The position numbers were made by a program, and so were the translations under genes. The notes under the pieces are model-generated. The model was not told the DNA's origin, searched no databases, and was given only the letters and a program-made list of their open reading frames with translations. This document shows positions 43,445 to 52,925 of a stretch of 64,000 nt of DNA, piece after piece (position 1 is the first letter of the stretch; each line of letters opens with the position of its first letter). The DNA is from Pantoea trifolii (GTDB taxonomy: Bacteria; Pseudomonadota; Gammaproteobacteria; Enterobacterales; Enterobacteriaceae): the NCBI RefSeq assembly GCF_024506435.1, contig NZ_JANIET010000001.1, forward strand, positions 2,604,001-2,668,000. Direction: 5' to 3'.

Positions 43445-44224
43445 TTATTTGGCGTAAGGCGCGAACCAGCCAAGGCCCGCTTCGGTGCGGCCACGCGGGA
43501 TATATTCACAACCCACCCAACCGTCGTAACCCACTTCATCCAGCAGGTTGAACAGATAGGAATAGTTGATCTCGCCTTCATCCGGTTCGTGACGATGCGG
43601 CGCAGAGGCGATCTGGATATGGCGATAACGACCGGCGTATTCACGAATCAGATGGGTCAGATTGCCGTCCACCAGCTGCGCATGGAACAGATCGAGCTGG
43701 GTAAAAACGTTGGGCCGATCGATTCGCGCCATCATCGCCAGCGTCTGATACTGGCTGGCGTAGAGATAATTCGGCTTAGTAACCGGGTTGAGCGCTTCCA
43801 GCAGCAGGCGAATGCCGTGCGGCGCAAAACGCTCACTGGCGTAATGCATATTGCGCACAAAAGTCGCTTCATAGGCTGCACGATCGGCCCCGTTTGGCAC
43901 CGTTGCCGCCATTATATGCACCTGCGGCACCTGAAGCGCTATCGCGTAGTCCAGCGCGCGGTCGATATCCGCATGCGCCTCGGCTTCACGGCCCGGAATA
44001 GCAGAAACGCCCCACTCGCCCGCCTGCACGTTGCCTGCGGCGGTGTTGAACAGCACCAGTTCCAGCTGATGTTTTTCCAGTTCGGCTTTAATCACTTCGG
44101 CAGGAAAGTCATACGGGAACAGGAATTCCACCGCGCGAAAACCGGCGTTAGCGGCGGCGGCAAAGCGCTCGATAAACGGTAGCTCACCGAACTGGGTATA
44201 TAAATTGGCTGCAAACTTAGGCAT
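43445..44224 (-). CDS. otnI: 2-Oxo-tetronate isomerase
   Basis: A 259-residue TIM-barrel protein of the hydroxypyruvate isomerase/xylose isomerase-like family. Metal-site text includes [51 protein letters not shown] and [14 protein letters not shown]. OtnI interconverts 2-oxo- and 3-oxo-tetronate in the threonate/erythronate pathway. Its ATG overlaps the otnC stop by one base (TAATG). Enzyme assignment follows from the family together with the ltnD-otnK-otnC neighbours. Confidence 0.92.
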   Translation of the reverse strand: MPKFAANLYTQFGELPFIERFAAAANAGFRAVEFLFPYDFPAEVIKAELEKHQLELVLFNTAAGNVQAGEWGVSAIPGREAEAHADIDRALDYAIALQVPQVHIMAATVPNGADRAAYEATFVRNMHYASERFAPHGIRLLLEALNPVTKPNYLYASQYQTLAMMARIDRPNVFTQLDLFHAQLVDGNLTHLIREYAGRYRHIQIASAPHRHEPDEGEINYSYLFNLLDEVGYDGWVGCEYIPRGRTEAGLGWFAPYAK

Positions 44225-44850
44225 TAGAAATTCCTCAATTCCGCGACTTCGCTATCGGTCAGATAACGAATCGAGCGGTCGCCGAGCGTGAACATCAGAC
44301 GCGCGGTCTCTTCCAGTTCTTCGGTGTTATTGGCGGCTTCGCGCAGGGATTTACCCACCACCACCGGACCGTGATTGGCCAGCAGGAAGGCGTTGTAACG
44401 CGAGGCCAGATTGGCCAGATCGTCGGCCAGTCGCTGGTCGCCCGGCTTGTAATACGGCACCACTGGCACATCACCGACGCGCATCACCACGTACGGCGTG
44501 AACGGACGAATACAGTTTTCAGTGTCGAGATCGTTCAGGCACGAGAGCGCCGTCAAATAGTGACTGTGCAGATGCACCACCGCTTTGCACTCGGGATTAT
44601 TCAGGTACAGTGCGCGGTGAAATTCCACTTCTTTCGATGGCTTGTCGCCGGAGATCCATTCGCCCTGAATTGTCACTTTCGACAGACGATCGGCCTGCAA
44701 TTCGCCGAGGCAGGAGCCGGTTGGCGTCGCCAGCAAGTTGCCATCTTCCAGCAGCAGCGACAGGTTGCCTGCCGAACCGGTGGCGTATCCGCGCTGAAAG
44801 AAGGACGCGCCGAGCTGCACCATTTCTTCGCGTGCTTGTTGTTCCGTCAT
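44224..44850 (-). CDS. otnC: 3-Oxo-tetronate 4-phosphate decarboxylase
   Basis: A 208-residue class II aldolase-fold protein. The zinc-binding histidines lie in [12 protein letters not shown] and in the later [29 protein letters not shown] and [10 protein letters not shown] are further family motifs. OtnC decarboxylates 3-oxo-tetronate 4-phosphate to dihydroxyacetone phosphate. It overlaps otnK by 4 bases (ATGA) and otnI by 1 base, so the three are tightly coupled. Confidence 0.93.
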   Translation of the reverse strand: MTEQQAREEMVQLGASFFQRGYATGSAGNLSLLLEDGNLLATPTGSCLGELQADRLSKVTIQGEWISGDKPSKEVEFHRALYLNNPECKAVVHLHSHYLTALSCLNDLDTENCIRPFTPYVVMRVGDVPVVPYYKPGDQRLADDLANLASRYNAFLLANHGPVVVGKSLREAANNTEELEETARLMFTLGDRSIRYLTDSEVAELRNF

Positions 44851-46106
44851 GCTGAAAACTCCTGTTGTGCGCGGGCAAAGAACTGTTCATCGCCAAAGTT
44901 GCCGGATTTCAGCGCCAGCGACAGCGGCTGATGGATATCGCGCACCCACGGCACGCCCGGCGAAATCATTGGGCCAATGTGGAATGCGGTGACGCCAAGG
45001 CTTTGTGCCACCACGCCCGAGGTTTCACCACCGGCGACGATAAAGCGCTGCCAGCCACGGCTTTTCAGCTCCCGCGTTACCGCAGCAAACAGCTGCTCAA
45101 CCGCTTCACTGCTGCGCGCCGCGCCGTATTGCTGCTGAATCGCCTGCAGCTGCTGCGCATCGGCGGTAGCAAACAGCAAGGGCGCCAGATCGGGCTGATG
45201 ATGCGCTTCCACCCAATCACAGAGTTCCTGTGCATAGCTTTCAGCGTTATCGAGGCAGCGCTCCACCAACACTTCGTGCGATGGCGCTAGCTGGCGATAC
45301 GCCTGCACCTGACGATTGGTCATCTGCGAGCAGGAGCCCGAGATCACCACCGCGCGCTCGCCTTGTGGACGTCCGGCGTGTTCAGCGTCGCTATTCTGCT
45401 GCTGCGTCGCCCAGGCGCGGGCGATACCGATCGCTAATCCTGAACCGCCGGTCACCAGACGCGTCTGTTTTAGCGCTTCGCCCTGCGTCAGCAGATGCTG
45501 CTCGTGCAGCGCATCCAGCACCACGTAGTTGATGCCCTGCGCTTTTAGGGTATCCAGCTGCGCACGCACCGCATCGGCACCTTGATCGAGCTGCGCGGCG
45601 TTGATCACCGCCGCCTGACCTTTGGCCTGGCGCGTCATCAAACGCACCAGATTGCTATCGGTCATTGGCGTCACCGGATGATGGCGCATGCCCGATTCGG
45701 ACAGCAGCTGATCGGCGACAAACAGATAGCCCTGATACACCGTACGACCGTTAACTGGCAGCGATGGCGAGATCACCGTTTGCGTTTCGCCTAACGCCGC
45801 CAGCAGCGCATCGGTTACCGGACCGATATTGCCCTGCTCGGTGCTGTCGAAGGTGGAGCAATATTTGAAGTAAAAACGATCGCAGCCCTGCTGTTGCAGC
45901 CACTGCAGCGCGGCCAGAGACTGATCGATCGCCTGATGCGTCGGGCAAGAGCGCGACTTCAGGCTGATCACTATCGCCTGCGCGCTCAGCTCGTCATGAC
46001 TTTCCGGCACCCCGTTGAACTGAATGGTCGGCAGACCGTTTTGCACCAGGAAGCTGGCGATGTCGGTCGCACCGGTAAAATCGTCTGCAATGACGCCTAA
46101 ACGCAT
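44847..46106 (-). CDS. otnK: 3-Oxo-tetronate kinase
   Basis: A 419-residue kinase of the DUF1537 family. The N-terminal substrate domain begins LGVIADDFTGATDIASFLVQNG, and the C-terminal nucleotide domain contains RFIVAGGETSGVVAQSLGV and ISPGVPWVR. OtnK phosphorylates 3-oxo-tetronate at O-4. GGAGAAG precedes the ATG. It starts two bases after the ltnD stop codon. Confidence 0.94.
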   Translation of the reverse strand: MRLGVIADDFTGATDIASFLVQNGLPTIQFNGVPESHDELSAQAIVISLKSRSCPTHQAIDQSLAALQWLQQQGCDRFYFKYCSTFDSTEQGNIGPVTDALLAALGETQTVISPSLPVNGRTVYQGYLFVADQLLSESGMRHHPVTPMTDSNLVRLMTRQAKGQAAVINAAQLDQGADAVRAQLDTLKAQGINYVVLDALHEQHLLTQGEALKQTRLVTGGSGLAIGIARAWATQQQNSDAEHAGRPQGERAVVISGSCSQMTNRQVQAYRQLAPSHEVLVERCLDNAESYAQELCDWVEAHHQPDLAPLLFATADAQQLQAIQQQYGAARSSEAVEQLFAAVTRELKSRGWQRFIVAGGETSGVVAQSLGVTAFHIGPMISPGVPWVRDIHQPLSLALKSGNFGDEQFFARAQQEFSA

Positions 46107-46108
46107 GA

Positions 46109-47017
46109 TTACTTCTCCTTCGCCTGCGGCAGCGTGATGCCGCTGAAGATCTTGATCACCGCGCTATCATCTTCACGACCGTGACCGGCGTTGCTGGCTT
46201 CGGTAAACATGTTGAGCGCGGTGGAGGCCAGCGGCAGCGGGAAGTGCAGCGACTTGGCGGTATCCGCCACCAGATTGAGATCTTTAACGAAGATATCGAC
46301 TGCTGATTTCGGCGAATAATCGCCATCCACCACGTGACGCATGCGGTTCTCAAACATCCACGAGTTACCGGCGGCGTTGGTGACCACGTCGTACATGGTA
46401 TCGAGCGGAATACCGGCGCGGGCGGCCAGCGCCATCGCTTCAGCGCCCACGGCAATGTGCACGCCCGCCAGCAGCTGGTGAATGATTTTGACGGTTGAGC
46501 CGAGACCGATTTCGCTGCCCACGCGATAGACTTTCGCCGCCACCGCATCCAGCACCGGCTTCAGCAGGGCAAAAGCTTCGTCGCTGCCGGAGGCCATCAC
46601 GGTCATCTCGCCAACCGCTGCTTTAGCTGCGCCGCCGGAAACCGGGGCATCCAGCATCAGCAACTGATGCTGCGCCAGCTGTTGTTCAATCGCCTGCGCA
46701 TCCTGTGAAGAGATGGTAGAAGAGACCATTACCACGGTGCCGGGCTTGAGCTGCGCCGCCACGCCGTTTTCACCAAACAGAATCGCTTTAACCTGCGCGG
46801 CGTTGACCACCAGCAACAGCACCGCATCGAGTTCGGCGGCAAAGCGGGCAGCGGAGGTTTGCGCATCACGCGCACCGGCCTGACGCAGGGTTTCCAGCGC
46901 CTGCGGATTGAGATCAACACCCCAGGTATTTAATCCTGCACGGATGCAAGACTGCGCTGCACCCATGCCCATGGAACCTAAACCAATCACGCCGATGTTA
47001 TTCACGGTTGCTGACAC
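46109..47017 (-). CDS. ltnD: L-threonate dehydrogenase
   Basis: A 302-residue beta-hydroxyacid dehydrogenase. The NAD motif is IGVIGLGSMGMGAAQS, the substrate motif LDAPVSGGAAKAAVG and the catalytic lysine is in GLGSTVKIIHQLLAG. In this cluster context the enzyme oxidises L-threonate to 2-oxo-tetronate. It starts with GTG after GGAGG. It is the first gene of the catabolic operon and is divergent from the DeoR-type regulator, so the 259 bp between them should hold both promoters and the operator. Confidence 0.92.
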   Translation of the reverse strand: MSATVNNIGVIGLGSMGMGAAQSCIRAGLNTWGVDLNPQALETLRQAGARDAQTSAARFAAELDAVLLLVVNAAQVKAILFGENGVAAQLKPGTVVMVSSTISSQDAQAIEQQLAQHQLLMLDAPVSGGAAKAAVGEMTVMASGSDEAFALLKPVLDAVAAKVYRVGSEIGLGSTVKIIHQLLAGVHIAVGAEAMALAARAGIPLDTMYDVVTNAAGNSWMFENRMRHVVDGDYSPKSAVDIFVKDLNLVADTAKSLHFPLPLASTALNMFTEASNAGHGREDDSAVIKIFSGITLPQAKEK

Positions 47018-47276
47018 AGCAAACCTCCATTGTTAATTTAAGTGATAATTTGTTCATTGGTGTTAAGTCTGCCGCAGTCAGTGGCGAATAAACGTGCGTT
47101 ATCTCACAAAAATTAACTTCACCGCGCAACGCTTAACAGGGATTCACAGGCAGAGTTTAGCGCGCCGCACCCAGCTGATACGGGATTTCTGCTTACATAT
47201 CGGGAAGATAAATTGTGCTGCGAGCTGTGAATCGATGATCTACAATGTGAAAAAATGATAATTCAGGGAGAGCAAT

Positions 47277-48038
47277 GTGATTCCGGTTGAACGTCATCAA
47301 CAAATTTTAGCGCTGGTTGGCGAACGCGGCGTGGTCAGCATTGCCGAGCTGACTGAGCGGTTGGGTGTGTCGCATATGACGATTCGTCGCGATGTGCAGA
47401 AGCTGGAAGAGCAAGGTGCAGTATTGTCTGTTTCGGGCGGCGTGCGCTCGGCGGATCGCCTGGCGGCGGAGCCGTCGCATCTGGCGAAAACCAATATGTA
47501 CAGCGGCGAGAAGATGGCGATTGGTCAGTATGCCGCACGTCATATTCCGCGCAATAGCTGCATCTATCTCGATGCCGGCACCACCACACTGGCGCTGGCG
47601 CGTGAGTTAGTAGAGCGTGATGACTTGCTGGTGGTGACCAATGATTTCGTGATTGCGCGCCTGCTGATGGAGAGCAGCGGCTGCAAACTGATTCACACCG
47701 GCGGCACGGTGTGTCGTGAGAACCGTTCCAGCGTCGGTGAAGCCGCTGCACGTAGTTTGCGCCAGCTGGCGATCGATATCGCATTTATCTCCGCGTCCTG
47801 CTGGGGCCCGCGCGGACTGTATACGCCGGATGAGGATAAAGTGCCGGTCAAGCAGGCGGCGAGCGATGTCAGTAGTAAGCGCGTATTGCTAAGCGACAGT
47901 TCGAAGTACAACAAGATTGCGACGCATCTGGCATTGCCGCTGGAGCGCTTTGATACGTTGATTACGGATGCGGAGTTGAGTAAAGCGGGACGCGAAGCGT
48001 TGAGTGCGGGGAGTTGGGAGTTGGTGTTGGCGAGTTGA
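47277..48038 (+). CDS. DeoR-family regulator of the tetronate cluster (YgbI-like)
   Basis: A 253-residue repressor. The N-terminal HTH reads RHQQILALVGERGVVSIAELTERLGVSHMTIRRDVQKLE, split here in two parts of the same motif. The C-terminal sugar-phosphate-sensing domain has YLDAGTTTLALARELV and DLLVVTNDF, with KQAASDVSSKRVLLSDSSKYN. It would repress the divergent ltnD operon until a phosphorylated intermediate binds. The GTG start at 47277 has AGGGAG upstream; no ATG in frame is nearer the family N-terminus. Confidence 0.92.
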   Translation: MIPVERHQQILALVGERGVVSIAELTERLGVSHMTIRRDVQKLEEQGAVLSVSGGVRSADRLAAEPSHLAKTNMYSGEKMAIGQYAARHIPRNSCIYLDAGTTTLALARELVERDDLLVVTNDFVIARLLMESSGCKLIHTGGTVCRENRSSVGEAAARSLRQLAIDIAFISASCWGPRGLYTPDEDKVPVKQAASDVSSKRVLLSDSSKYNKIATHLALPLERFDTLITDAELSKAGREALSAGSWELVLAS

Positions 48039-48052
48039 GTTTTTATGACTGT

Positions 48053-48210
48053 GCACGCTGTCCCCCTCCTCGGTCTGTGCTCGCTGTCCCCCTCCTCGGT
48101 CCTCCCCCATAAATGGGGGAGGAAGATGCTGCTATATGCTAGATCAGGCGTTGCATGTGGCAGCGTCTCCTTCCCCCGCTTGCGGGGGAAGGCCGGGATG
48201 GGGGACAGCG
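48053..48210. repeat. Long imperfect hairpin repeat, ~160 bp (family 3)
   Basis: The second copy of the element at 10636-10794. It has CTCGCTGTCCCCCTCCTCGGTC, cut here to its key arms CTGTCCCCC / GGGGGACAG, plus CCTCCCCCATAAATGGGGGAGG and TTCCCCCGCTTGCGGGGGAA. An extra partial duplication of the left arm (48053-48075) is present. It lies in the convergent gap between the DeoR gene and puuP. Confidence 0.85.
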
Positions 48211-48222
48211 ACGTCGATCAAA

Positions 48223-49581
48223 TCACACTTCTTCGCTGAACTGCGGAACCGGGTTGCGGAAGGTACGGGTCACAAACGCGAGGTAAATAATACCAATCGC
48301 CGCCCACACCAGGCCGAGCACCATTGAGGTCTCTTCCAGGTTAATCCACAACGCACCCACTGTCAGGGCGCCCATCACCGGCAGCACCAGATAGTTGAGG
48401 TGATCTTTCAGCGTCTTGTTACGCTTCTCACGGATCCAGAACTGCGCAATCACCGACAGGTTCACAAAGGTGAATGCGACCAGCGCACCGAAGTTAATCA
48501 GCGCAGTTGCGGTGACCAGGTCGAAGTTGATTGCCAGCAGCGCCACACCGCCTACCAGCAGCACGTTCAGTGACGGCGTGCGGTAAGTCGGGTGAATGAA
48601 GCCAAAGAAACGCTGTGGGAATACGCCATCACGGCCCATCACGTACATCAGACGCGAAACGCCTGCGTGCGCCGCCATACCGGATGCCAGCACCGTCACC
48701 ACCGAGAAGATCAGAATGCCAATCTGCAGCGCTTTACCCGCCACGAACAGCATGATTTCTGGCTGTGAAGAGTCCGGATTGGTGAAGCGTGAGATGTCCG
48801 GGAAGTACAGCTGCAGGAAGTATGAGACACCGATAAAGATCACACCACCAATCAGCGCGGTGAGGAAAATCGCGCGCGGGATAGTGCGTTCAGCATCTTT
48901 GGTCTCTTCTGACAGCGAACTGATACCGTCAAAGCCGAGGAACGAGAAGCAGAGGATGGTCGCACCGGTAATCATCGGTACTACGTGCGCATTCTCAGAC
49001 CAGAACGGTTTGCTGCTGGTCAAGGTTCCTGCGCCAACACCGTGTGCCACACCGTAAATCACCATGCCGGTGATCACTACCATCACCACCACTTGCAGCA
49101 CCACGATCACGCTGTTGAAGTTGGCAACGGTTTTGATTCCACGCAGGTTAGAGATGGTCATAAAGGCCACCAGCAGCACCACGAAAATCCACGACGGAAT
49201 GCCCGGTACCAGCGTCTCAAAGTAGCTTTTCGCCAGCAGGATGTTGATCATCGGCATGAACAAGTAGTCCAGCAGTGATGACCAGCCCACCATAAAGCCG
49301 ACGTGCGGACTGATTGCCTTCTGAGCATAGGTGTAAGCGGAGCCCGCAGATGGGAAGCGGCGTACCAGCTTGCCGTAGCTCACGGCAGTAAACAGAATCG
49401 CGATCAGGGCGAAAGCATAAGCGGTGGCGACGTGGCCGTCGGTCAATCCAGACACGATACCGAAGGTATCAAACAGGGTCATTGGCTGCATATACGCCAG
49501 GCCCATCATGACAACCGGGATCAAGGTCAGGGATTTTTTCAGGTGTGCACGCTGAGGTGCGGCAGAGGTGTTAAGCGACAT
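48223..49581 (-). CDS. puuP: Putrescine importer PuuP (APC family)
   Basis: A 452-residue, 12-helix amino acid-polyamine-organocation permease. Text shared with E. coli PuuP includes [61 protein letters not shown] and [21 protein letters not shown]. It imports putrescine with a cation. The ATG at 49581 has a GGGGG site eight bases away that lies inside the end of a small upstream ORF, whose stop overlaps the puuP start by 11 bases. In E. coli puuP is beside puuA, as here. Confidence 0.92.
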   Translation of the reverse strand: MSLNTSAAPQRAHLKKSLTLIPVVMMGLAYMQPMTLFDTFGIVSGLTDGHVATAYAFALIAILFTAVSYGKLVRRFPSAGSAYTYAQKAISPHVGFMVGWSSLLDYLFMPMINILLAKSYFETLVPGIPSWIFVVLLVAFMTISNLRGIKTVANFNSVIVVLQVVVMVVITGMVIYGVAHGVGAGTLTSSKPFWSENAHVVPMITGATILCFSFLGFDGISSLSEETKDAERTIPRAIFLTALIGGVIFIGVSYFLQLYFPDISRFTNPDSSQPEIMLFVAGKALQIGILIFSVVTVLASGMAAHAGVSRLMYVMGRDGVFPQRFFGFIHPTYRTPSLNVLLVGGVALLAINFDLVTATALINFGALVAFTFVNLSVIAQFWIREKRNKTLKDHLNYLVLPVMGALTVGALWINLEETSMVLGLVWAAIGIIYLAFVTRTFRNPVPQFSEEV

Positions 49582-49744
49582 TGTTCAGGCCCCCGCAGAC
49601 GACAACCGCGATCGGTTGGGCTACAGGGCTACTGCGCAATTTGCTGCAGTGAGAAGTGATATAAGAGTTTGCGATTGTCGCGGCGCCGTAGTCATCACGG
49701 AAGCGAGAACCAGCCTGCGCTGGTGCAATGTTAAACAGTCCCAT
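49571..49744 (-). CDS. Small ORF overlapping the puuP start, candidate leader peptide
   Basis: A 57-codon frame ([20 protein letters not shown] at the start, [11 protein letters not shown] at the end) has a strong GAGGAAAA ribosome site nine bases before its ATG at 49744. Its stop codon lies inside puuP codons 2-4, and the puuP ribosome site lies in its last codons, so puuP translation should depend on ribosomes finishing this frame. No family is recognised. It may be a regulatory leader, a small protein, or simply an open frame; expression is unproven. Confidence 0.5.
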   Translation of the reverse strand: MGLFNIAPAQAGSRFRDDYGAATIANSYITSHCSKLRSSPVAQPIAVVVCGGLNNVA

Positions 49745-49843
49745 CTTTGTTTTCCTCAAATCTCACGCACAAGCGTGTTTGTCAGTATCTATCTATCCGG
49801 ATGCGTGTCCGGCCTCGTTTGAAAGTCAGTGAGTACATCATGC

Positions 49844-49876
49844 AAAAAAATAACCGACGGGATAAGCGTCGGTTAT
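49844..49876 (-). terminator. Rho-independent terminator after puuA
   Basis: On the minus strand a 10 bp perfect stem ATAACCGACG / CGTCGGTTAT with a seven-base loop is followed by seven T residues. It ends the puuA transcript, so puuP must have its own promoter between here and 49744. Confidence 0.92.
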
Positions 49877-49953
49877 GTTTCTCATTTTGCAGGGCGCGTA
49901 TTTTGCCCCAACTTATGCCATCGGCACAAGACGTTAGATCAAATCTTCCTGCG

Positions 49954-51369
49954 TCAGGCGTTCTTCAGCATCCAGTCGATTTCTGTTGAGGTGATTAAGC
50001 GCTCAAACTGCATCAATTCATACTGTTTGCAGCTGTGCCACACGCCGCTGAAACGCTCGCCCAACAGCTTCTGCAGCGGGTAGCTATTCTCGAATTCATA
50101 CAGCGCATCGCTCTGCCGAATCGGTAATGCCAGCCCTTCTGCTTCATGTCCATTGCCCTGCACCGGATGCGGTAAGGGTAGCTGATTATCCAGACCGTGC
50201 AAAATACCGGCAAGAATAGTTGACACCACCAGATAGGGATTTGCATCCGCGCCAGCCACGCGATACTCAATGCGATGGTTATCCGCATCGCCACAAGGCA
50301 CGCGCAACGCGACCGTGCGGTTGTTATGTCCCCACGACGCCTGCAGCGGTACATAGGCTTCCGGCAGGAAGCGGCGATAGGCGTTCACGTTCGGCGCCAG
50401 CAGCGCCATCGAAGCCGGCATTAAATCGATCATGCCCGCCAGCGCGCGTTTCATCAGCGGCGAATCGCTACCGTCATCCAGTGCGAAGGCGTTGTGATCG
50501 GCGGCATCCAGCATGCTGATGTGCACATGCATGCCGCTGCCCGCGTACTCTTCGTAAGGTTTAGCCATGAATGTGGCGGTCATGCCGTGATTTTCCGCCA
50601 CCTGACGCACCAGCCGTTTCAGCTGAATGGCGTGGTCGCAGGCTTTCAGCACGTCGCGCGTATGATGAAGATTAATTTCGAACTGACCGGGCGAAGCTTC
50701 CGCTAGTGCGCCATCGGCGGGAATGCCTTGCAACTTGGCTAAATGGTCGATATCCCGCAGCACGTCGGCGAAGTGATCGAGATTATCCACCGAATAGACC
50801 TGGCTCTGCATGTTACGTTCATCACTGCCCGGTGAGCACGGCGGCTGAATAAAACCTTCGGCATCGCGCTTTTTATCCACCAGATAGAACTCCAGCTCTA
50901 CCGCTACCACCGGGAATAATCCTCGATTGCGCAGCTGTTGCCACAGCCGATTGAGGACATTACGGGGTTCAACGTCAAAGGGAGTGCCATCTTGGTTACA
51001 CATGGTCAGCAACAGCTGGGCGATGTGCGTGGGATCGGCGGCAGAGGGAATTAAGGTTCCGGGAACCGGCATGCAGAGGTGGTCGGGTTCGCCCAGTGAC
51101 TGACCAAGTCCGGCGTCTTCGACGGTATTACCGAGAATATCCATCGCGAAAACGGAGGCCGGGAAGTAACACCCTTTTTCCAGTTTTGCCAATGCGGAGA
51201 TGGGAATGCGTTTACCTCGAAATACCCCATTTAAATCATTAAGAAGAATATCGACATACTGCGTTTCAGGATGGCGTTCCAGCCAGGTTTTGACCTCCAG
51301 CTGGAACGCGCTTGTTCGTTTCTCTTCACTGTGTCGTGTGAAGTCTTCTACTTCTACGAGGTTCGTCAT
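49954..51369 (-). CDS. puuA: Gamma-glutamylputrescine synthetase
   Basis: A 471-residue glutamine synthetase-fold ligase; E. coli PuuA has 472. It joins glutamate and putrescine with ATP, the first step of the Puu pathway. Family text: YVDILLNDLNGVFRGKRIPI, the ATP-site EASPGQFEINLHHTRDVLKACDHA shortened here to its key part GQFEINLHH, then TATFMAKPYEEYAGSGMHVHIS-type text with GSGMHVH, and RVPCGDADNHRIEYRVAGAD. It is divergent from puuD across 213 bp that should contain both promoters and PuuR operators. Confidence 0.94.
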   Translation of the reverse strand: MTNLVEVEDFTRHSEEKRTSAFQLEVKTWLERHPETQYVDILLNDLNGVFRGKRIPISALAKLEKGCYFPASVFAMDILGNTVEDAGLGQSLGEPDHLCMPVPGTLIPSAADPTHIAQLLLTMCNQDGTPFDVEPRNVLNRLWQQLRNRGLFPVVAVELEFYLVDKKRDAEGFIQPPCSPGSDERNMQSQVYSVDNLDHFADVLRDIDHLAKLQGIPADGALAEASPGQFEINLHHTRDVLKACDHAIQLKRLVRQVAENHGMTATFMAKPYEEYAGSGMHVHISMLDAADHNAFALDDGSDSPLMKRALAGMIDLMPASMALLAPNVNAYRRFLPEAYVPLQASWGHNNRTVALRVPCGDADNHRIEYRVAGADANPYLVVSTILAGILHGLDNQLPLPHPVQGNGHEAEGLALPIRQSDALYEFENSYPLQKLLGERFSGVWHSCKQYELMQFERLITSTEIDWMLKNA

Positions 51370-51511
51370 GATCCCACCCGCCCTTTACCGTTTAATATTG
51401 GTGCGCGTAATGCTCAAAATAACAGCCACTCCTCTAACATAGCTCTAACGCAAAAAGTGTGCAAATGTAACAAATCTGTTTGAAGAACACTCAACTGGTT
51501 GCTAGATTGAC

Positions 51512-51566
51512 AAAATATTGCACACTTTACAGGCCAGCCGCGCATTTCCGGCGAAAATATTGAACA
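51512..51566. promoter_or_regulatory. Paired PuuR operator-like motifs
   Basis: AAAATATTGCACA (51512-51524) and AAAATATTGAACA (51554-51566) are near-identical direct repeats 42 bp apart, about four helical turns, in the puuA-puuD promoter region. They resemble the E. coli PuuR recognition sequence AAAATATAATGAACA with two bases missing. A weaker relative lies near 51391. Confidence 0.5.
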
Positions 51567-51582
51567 GCAACGCGGAGACGTT

Positions 51583-52347
51583 ATGGGCATTATTTTTGAC
51601 AAGCCCTTGATTGGCGTAGTGATGTGCCAGAACTTTATCGGCAGCCATGCGGGGCAAACGGTTCACAACAAATATCTCGACGCTATCGTGCTCGCCGGTG
51701 GCGTGCCGCTGCCATTGCCGCATCAACTGATGCAGGCGCCTCATCTATTAGAAAACAGTATGACCGTGCTGGATGGCATTTTGCTGACCGGCAGCCCCAG
51801 CAACATCGAACCCTGGCATTACGGCGAAGACGGTAGAGAAGCGCATGCCGATCCGGCGCGCGATCGCCTCGCCTTCGGGCTTATCACCCATGCGACCGGT
51901 AAAAAGATGCCGATGTTCGGCATCTGTCGTGGCCTGCAGGAGCTGGTGGTGGCCAACGGCGGTGCGCTGCATCGCCAGCTGCATATGACACATTTATTCC
52001 AGGAGCACCGCGAAGACGATGCGCTGCCGCTGGAGAAGCAATATGCGCCGGTGCATGACGTGCTGCCAGAAGTGGATGGCATGCTGAGCCAACTGCTGGG
52101 CAGCGCCGAACCCTTTGCGGTCAATTCGCTGCACGGACAAGGCATTCGCGAAACCGGCCCGCTGCTGCGCGTGGAAGCGCGCGCACCCGATGGTCTGATT
52201 GAAGCGGTTAGCTTGCCAAAGCACCCTTTCTCCCTTGCGGTGCAATGGCATCCGGAGTGGCATTCCGACCGCGATCCGATCTCACGCCGTTTGTTTACGG
52301 CCTTTATCCACGCCGCTGTCTGTTATCACAAGGAAAAACAGCCATGA
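51583..52347 (+). CDS. puuD: Gamma-glutamyl-gamma-aminobutyrate hydrolase
   Basis: A 254-residue class I glutamine amidotransferase-like hydrolase, the same length as E. coli PuuD. The catalytic triad is visible: Cys115 in MFGICRGLQELVVA, and His223 and Glu225 in VQWHPEWHS. It releases GABA and glutamate from gamma-Glu-GABA. GGAG lies before the ATG. Its stop overlaps the puuR start by 4 bases (ATGA). Confidence 0.94.
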   Translation: MGIIFDKPLIGVVMCQNFIGSHAGQTVHNKYLDAIVLAGGVPLPLPHQLMQAPHLLENSMTVLDGILLTGSPSNIEPWHYGEDGREAHADPARDRLAFGLITHATGKKMPMFGICRGLQELVVANGGALHRQLHMTHLFQEHREDDALPLEKQYAPVHDVLPEVDGMLSQLLGSAEPFAVNSLHGQGIRETGPLLRVEARAPDGLIEAVSLPKHPFSLAVQWHPEWHSDRDPISRRLFTAFIHAAVCYHKEKQP

Positions 52348-52901
52348 ATGATGCCACTCTGGCACCCGGACGTCGCTTATCGCAGATCCGGCAGGAGTTG
52401 GGATTGTCTCAGCGTCGCGTCGCTGAGTTATCAGGTTTAACGCACAGCGCCATTAGCACCATCGAACAGGATAAAGTCAGCCCGGCCGTCAGCACCTTAC
52501 AGAAGCTGCTGAAAGTTTACGGGCTATCGCTGTCGGAGTTTTTCTCCGAACCTAAAATCAATGCCACGCCGCGGGTGATTGTGCGCCCGGAAGAGTGCGT
52601 GGAGATCGGCAGCCTTGGCGTATCGCTGATGCTGATCGATAACGGTGCCGCGCGACGCGCGCTGGCGATGCTGCTGGAGCGTTATGAACCCGGCGCCAGC
52701 ACCGGCGAGAAGTTACGCCATCCGGGTGAGGAAACCGGCACGGTGCTGGAGGGTGAAATCACGTTGGTGGTGAATGGCCAGAGTTACCATCTCTATCGCG
52801 GTGAAAGCTATGTAATTGATACCGGCTTGCCGCACAGTTTTACCAATACCTCAGATCAGCCGTGTCGCATTGTTAGCGCGCATACGCCCGCCAATTTCTA
52901 A
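52344..52901 (+). CDS. puuR: Puu operon repressor PuuR (HTH-cupin)
   Basis: A 185-residue repressor. The N-terminal Cro/CI-type HTH is RLSQIRQELGLSQRRVAELSG with HSAISTIEQDKVSPAVSTL. The C-terminal cupin barrel has GEETGTVLEGEITLVVNGQSY and ETYVIDTGLPHSF-type text (YVIDTGLPHSFTN). In E. coli PuuR represses puuA and puuD and is relieved by putrescine. AAGGAA precedes the ATG at 52344. It is coupled to puuD and followed by puuB after 24 bp, where E. coli has puuC. Confidence 0.94.
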   Translation: MNDATLAPGRRLSQIRQELGLSQRRVAELSGLTHSAISTIEQDKVSPAVSTLQKLLKVYGLSLSEFFSEPKINATPRVIVRPEECVEIGSLGVSLMLIDNGAARRALAMLLERYEPGASTGEKLRHPGEETGTVLEGEITLVVNGQSYHLYRGESYVIDTGLPHSFTNTSDQPCRIVSAHTPANF

Positions 52902-52925
52902 GGTTTCGCGCTTAAGGAGGATGTA

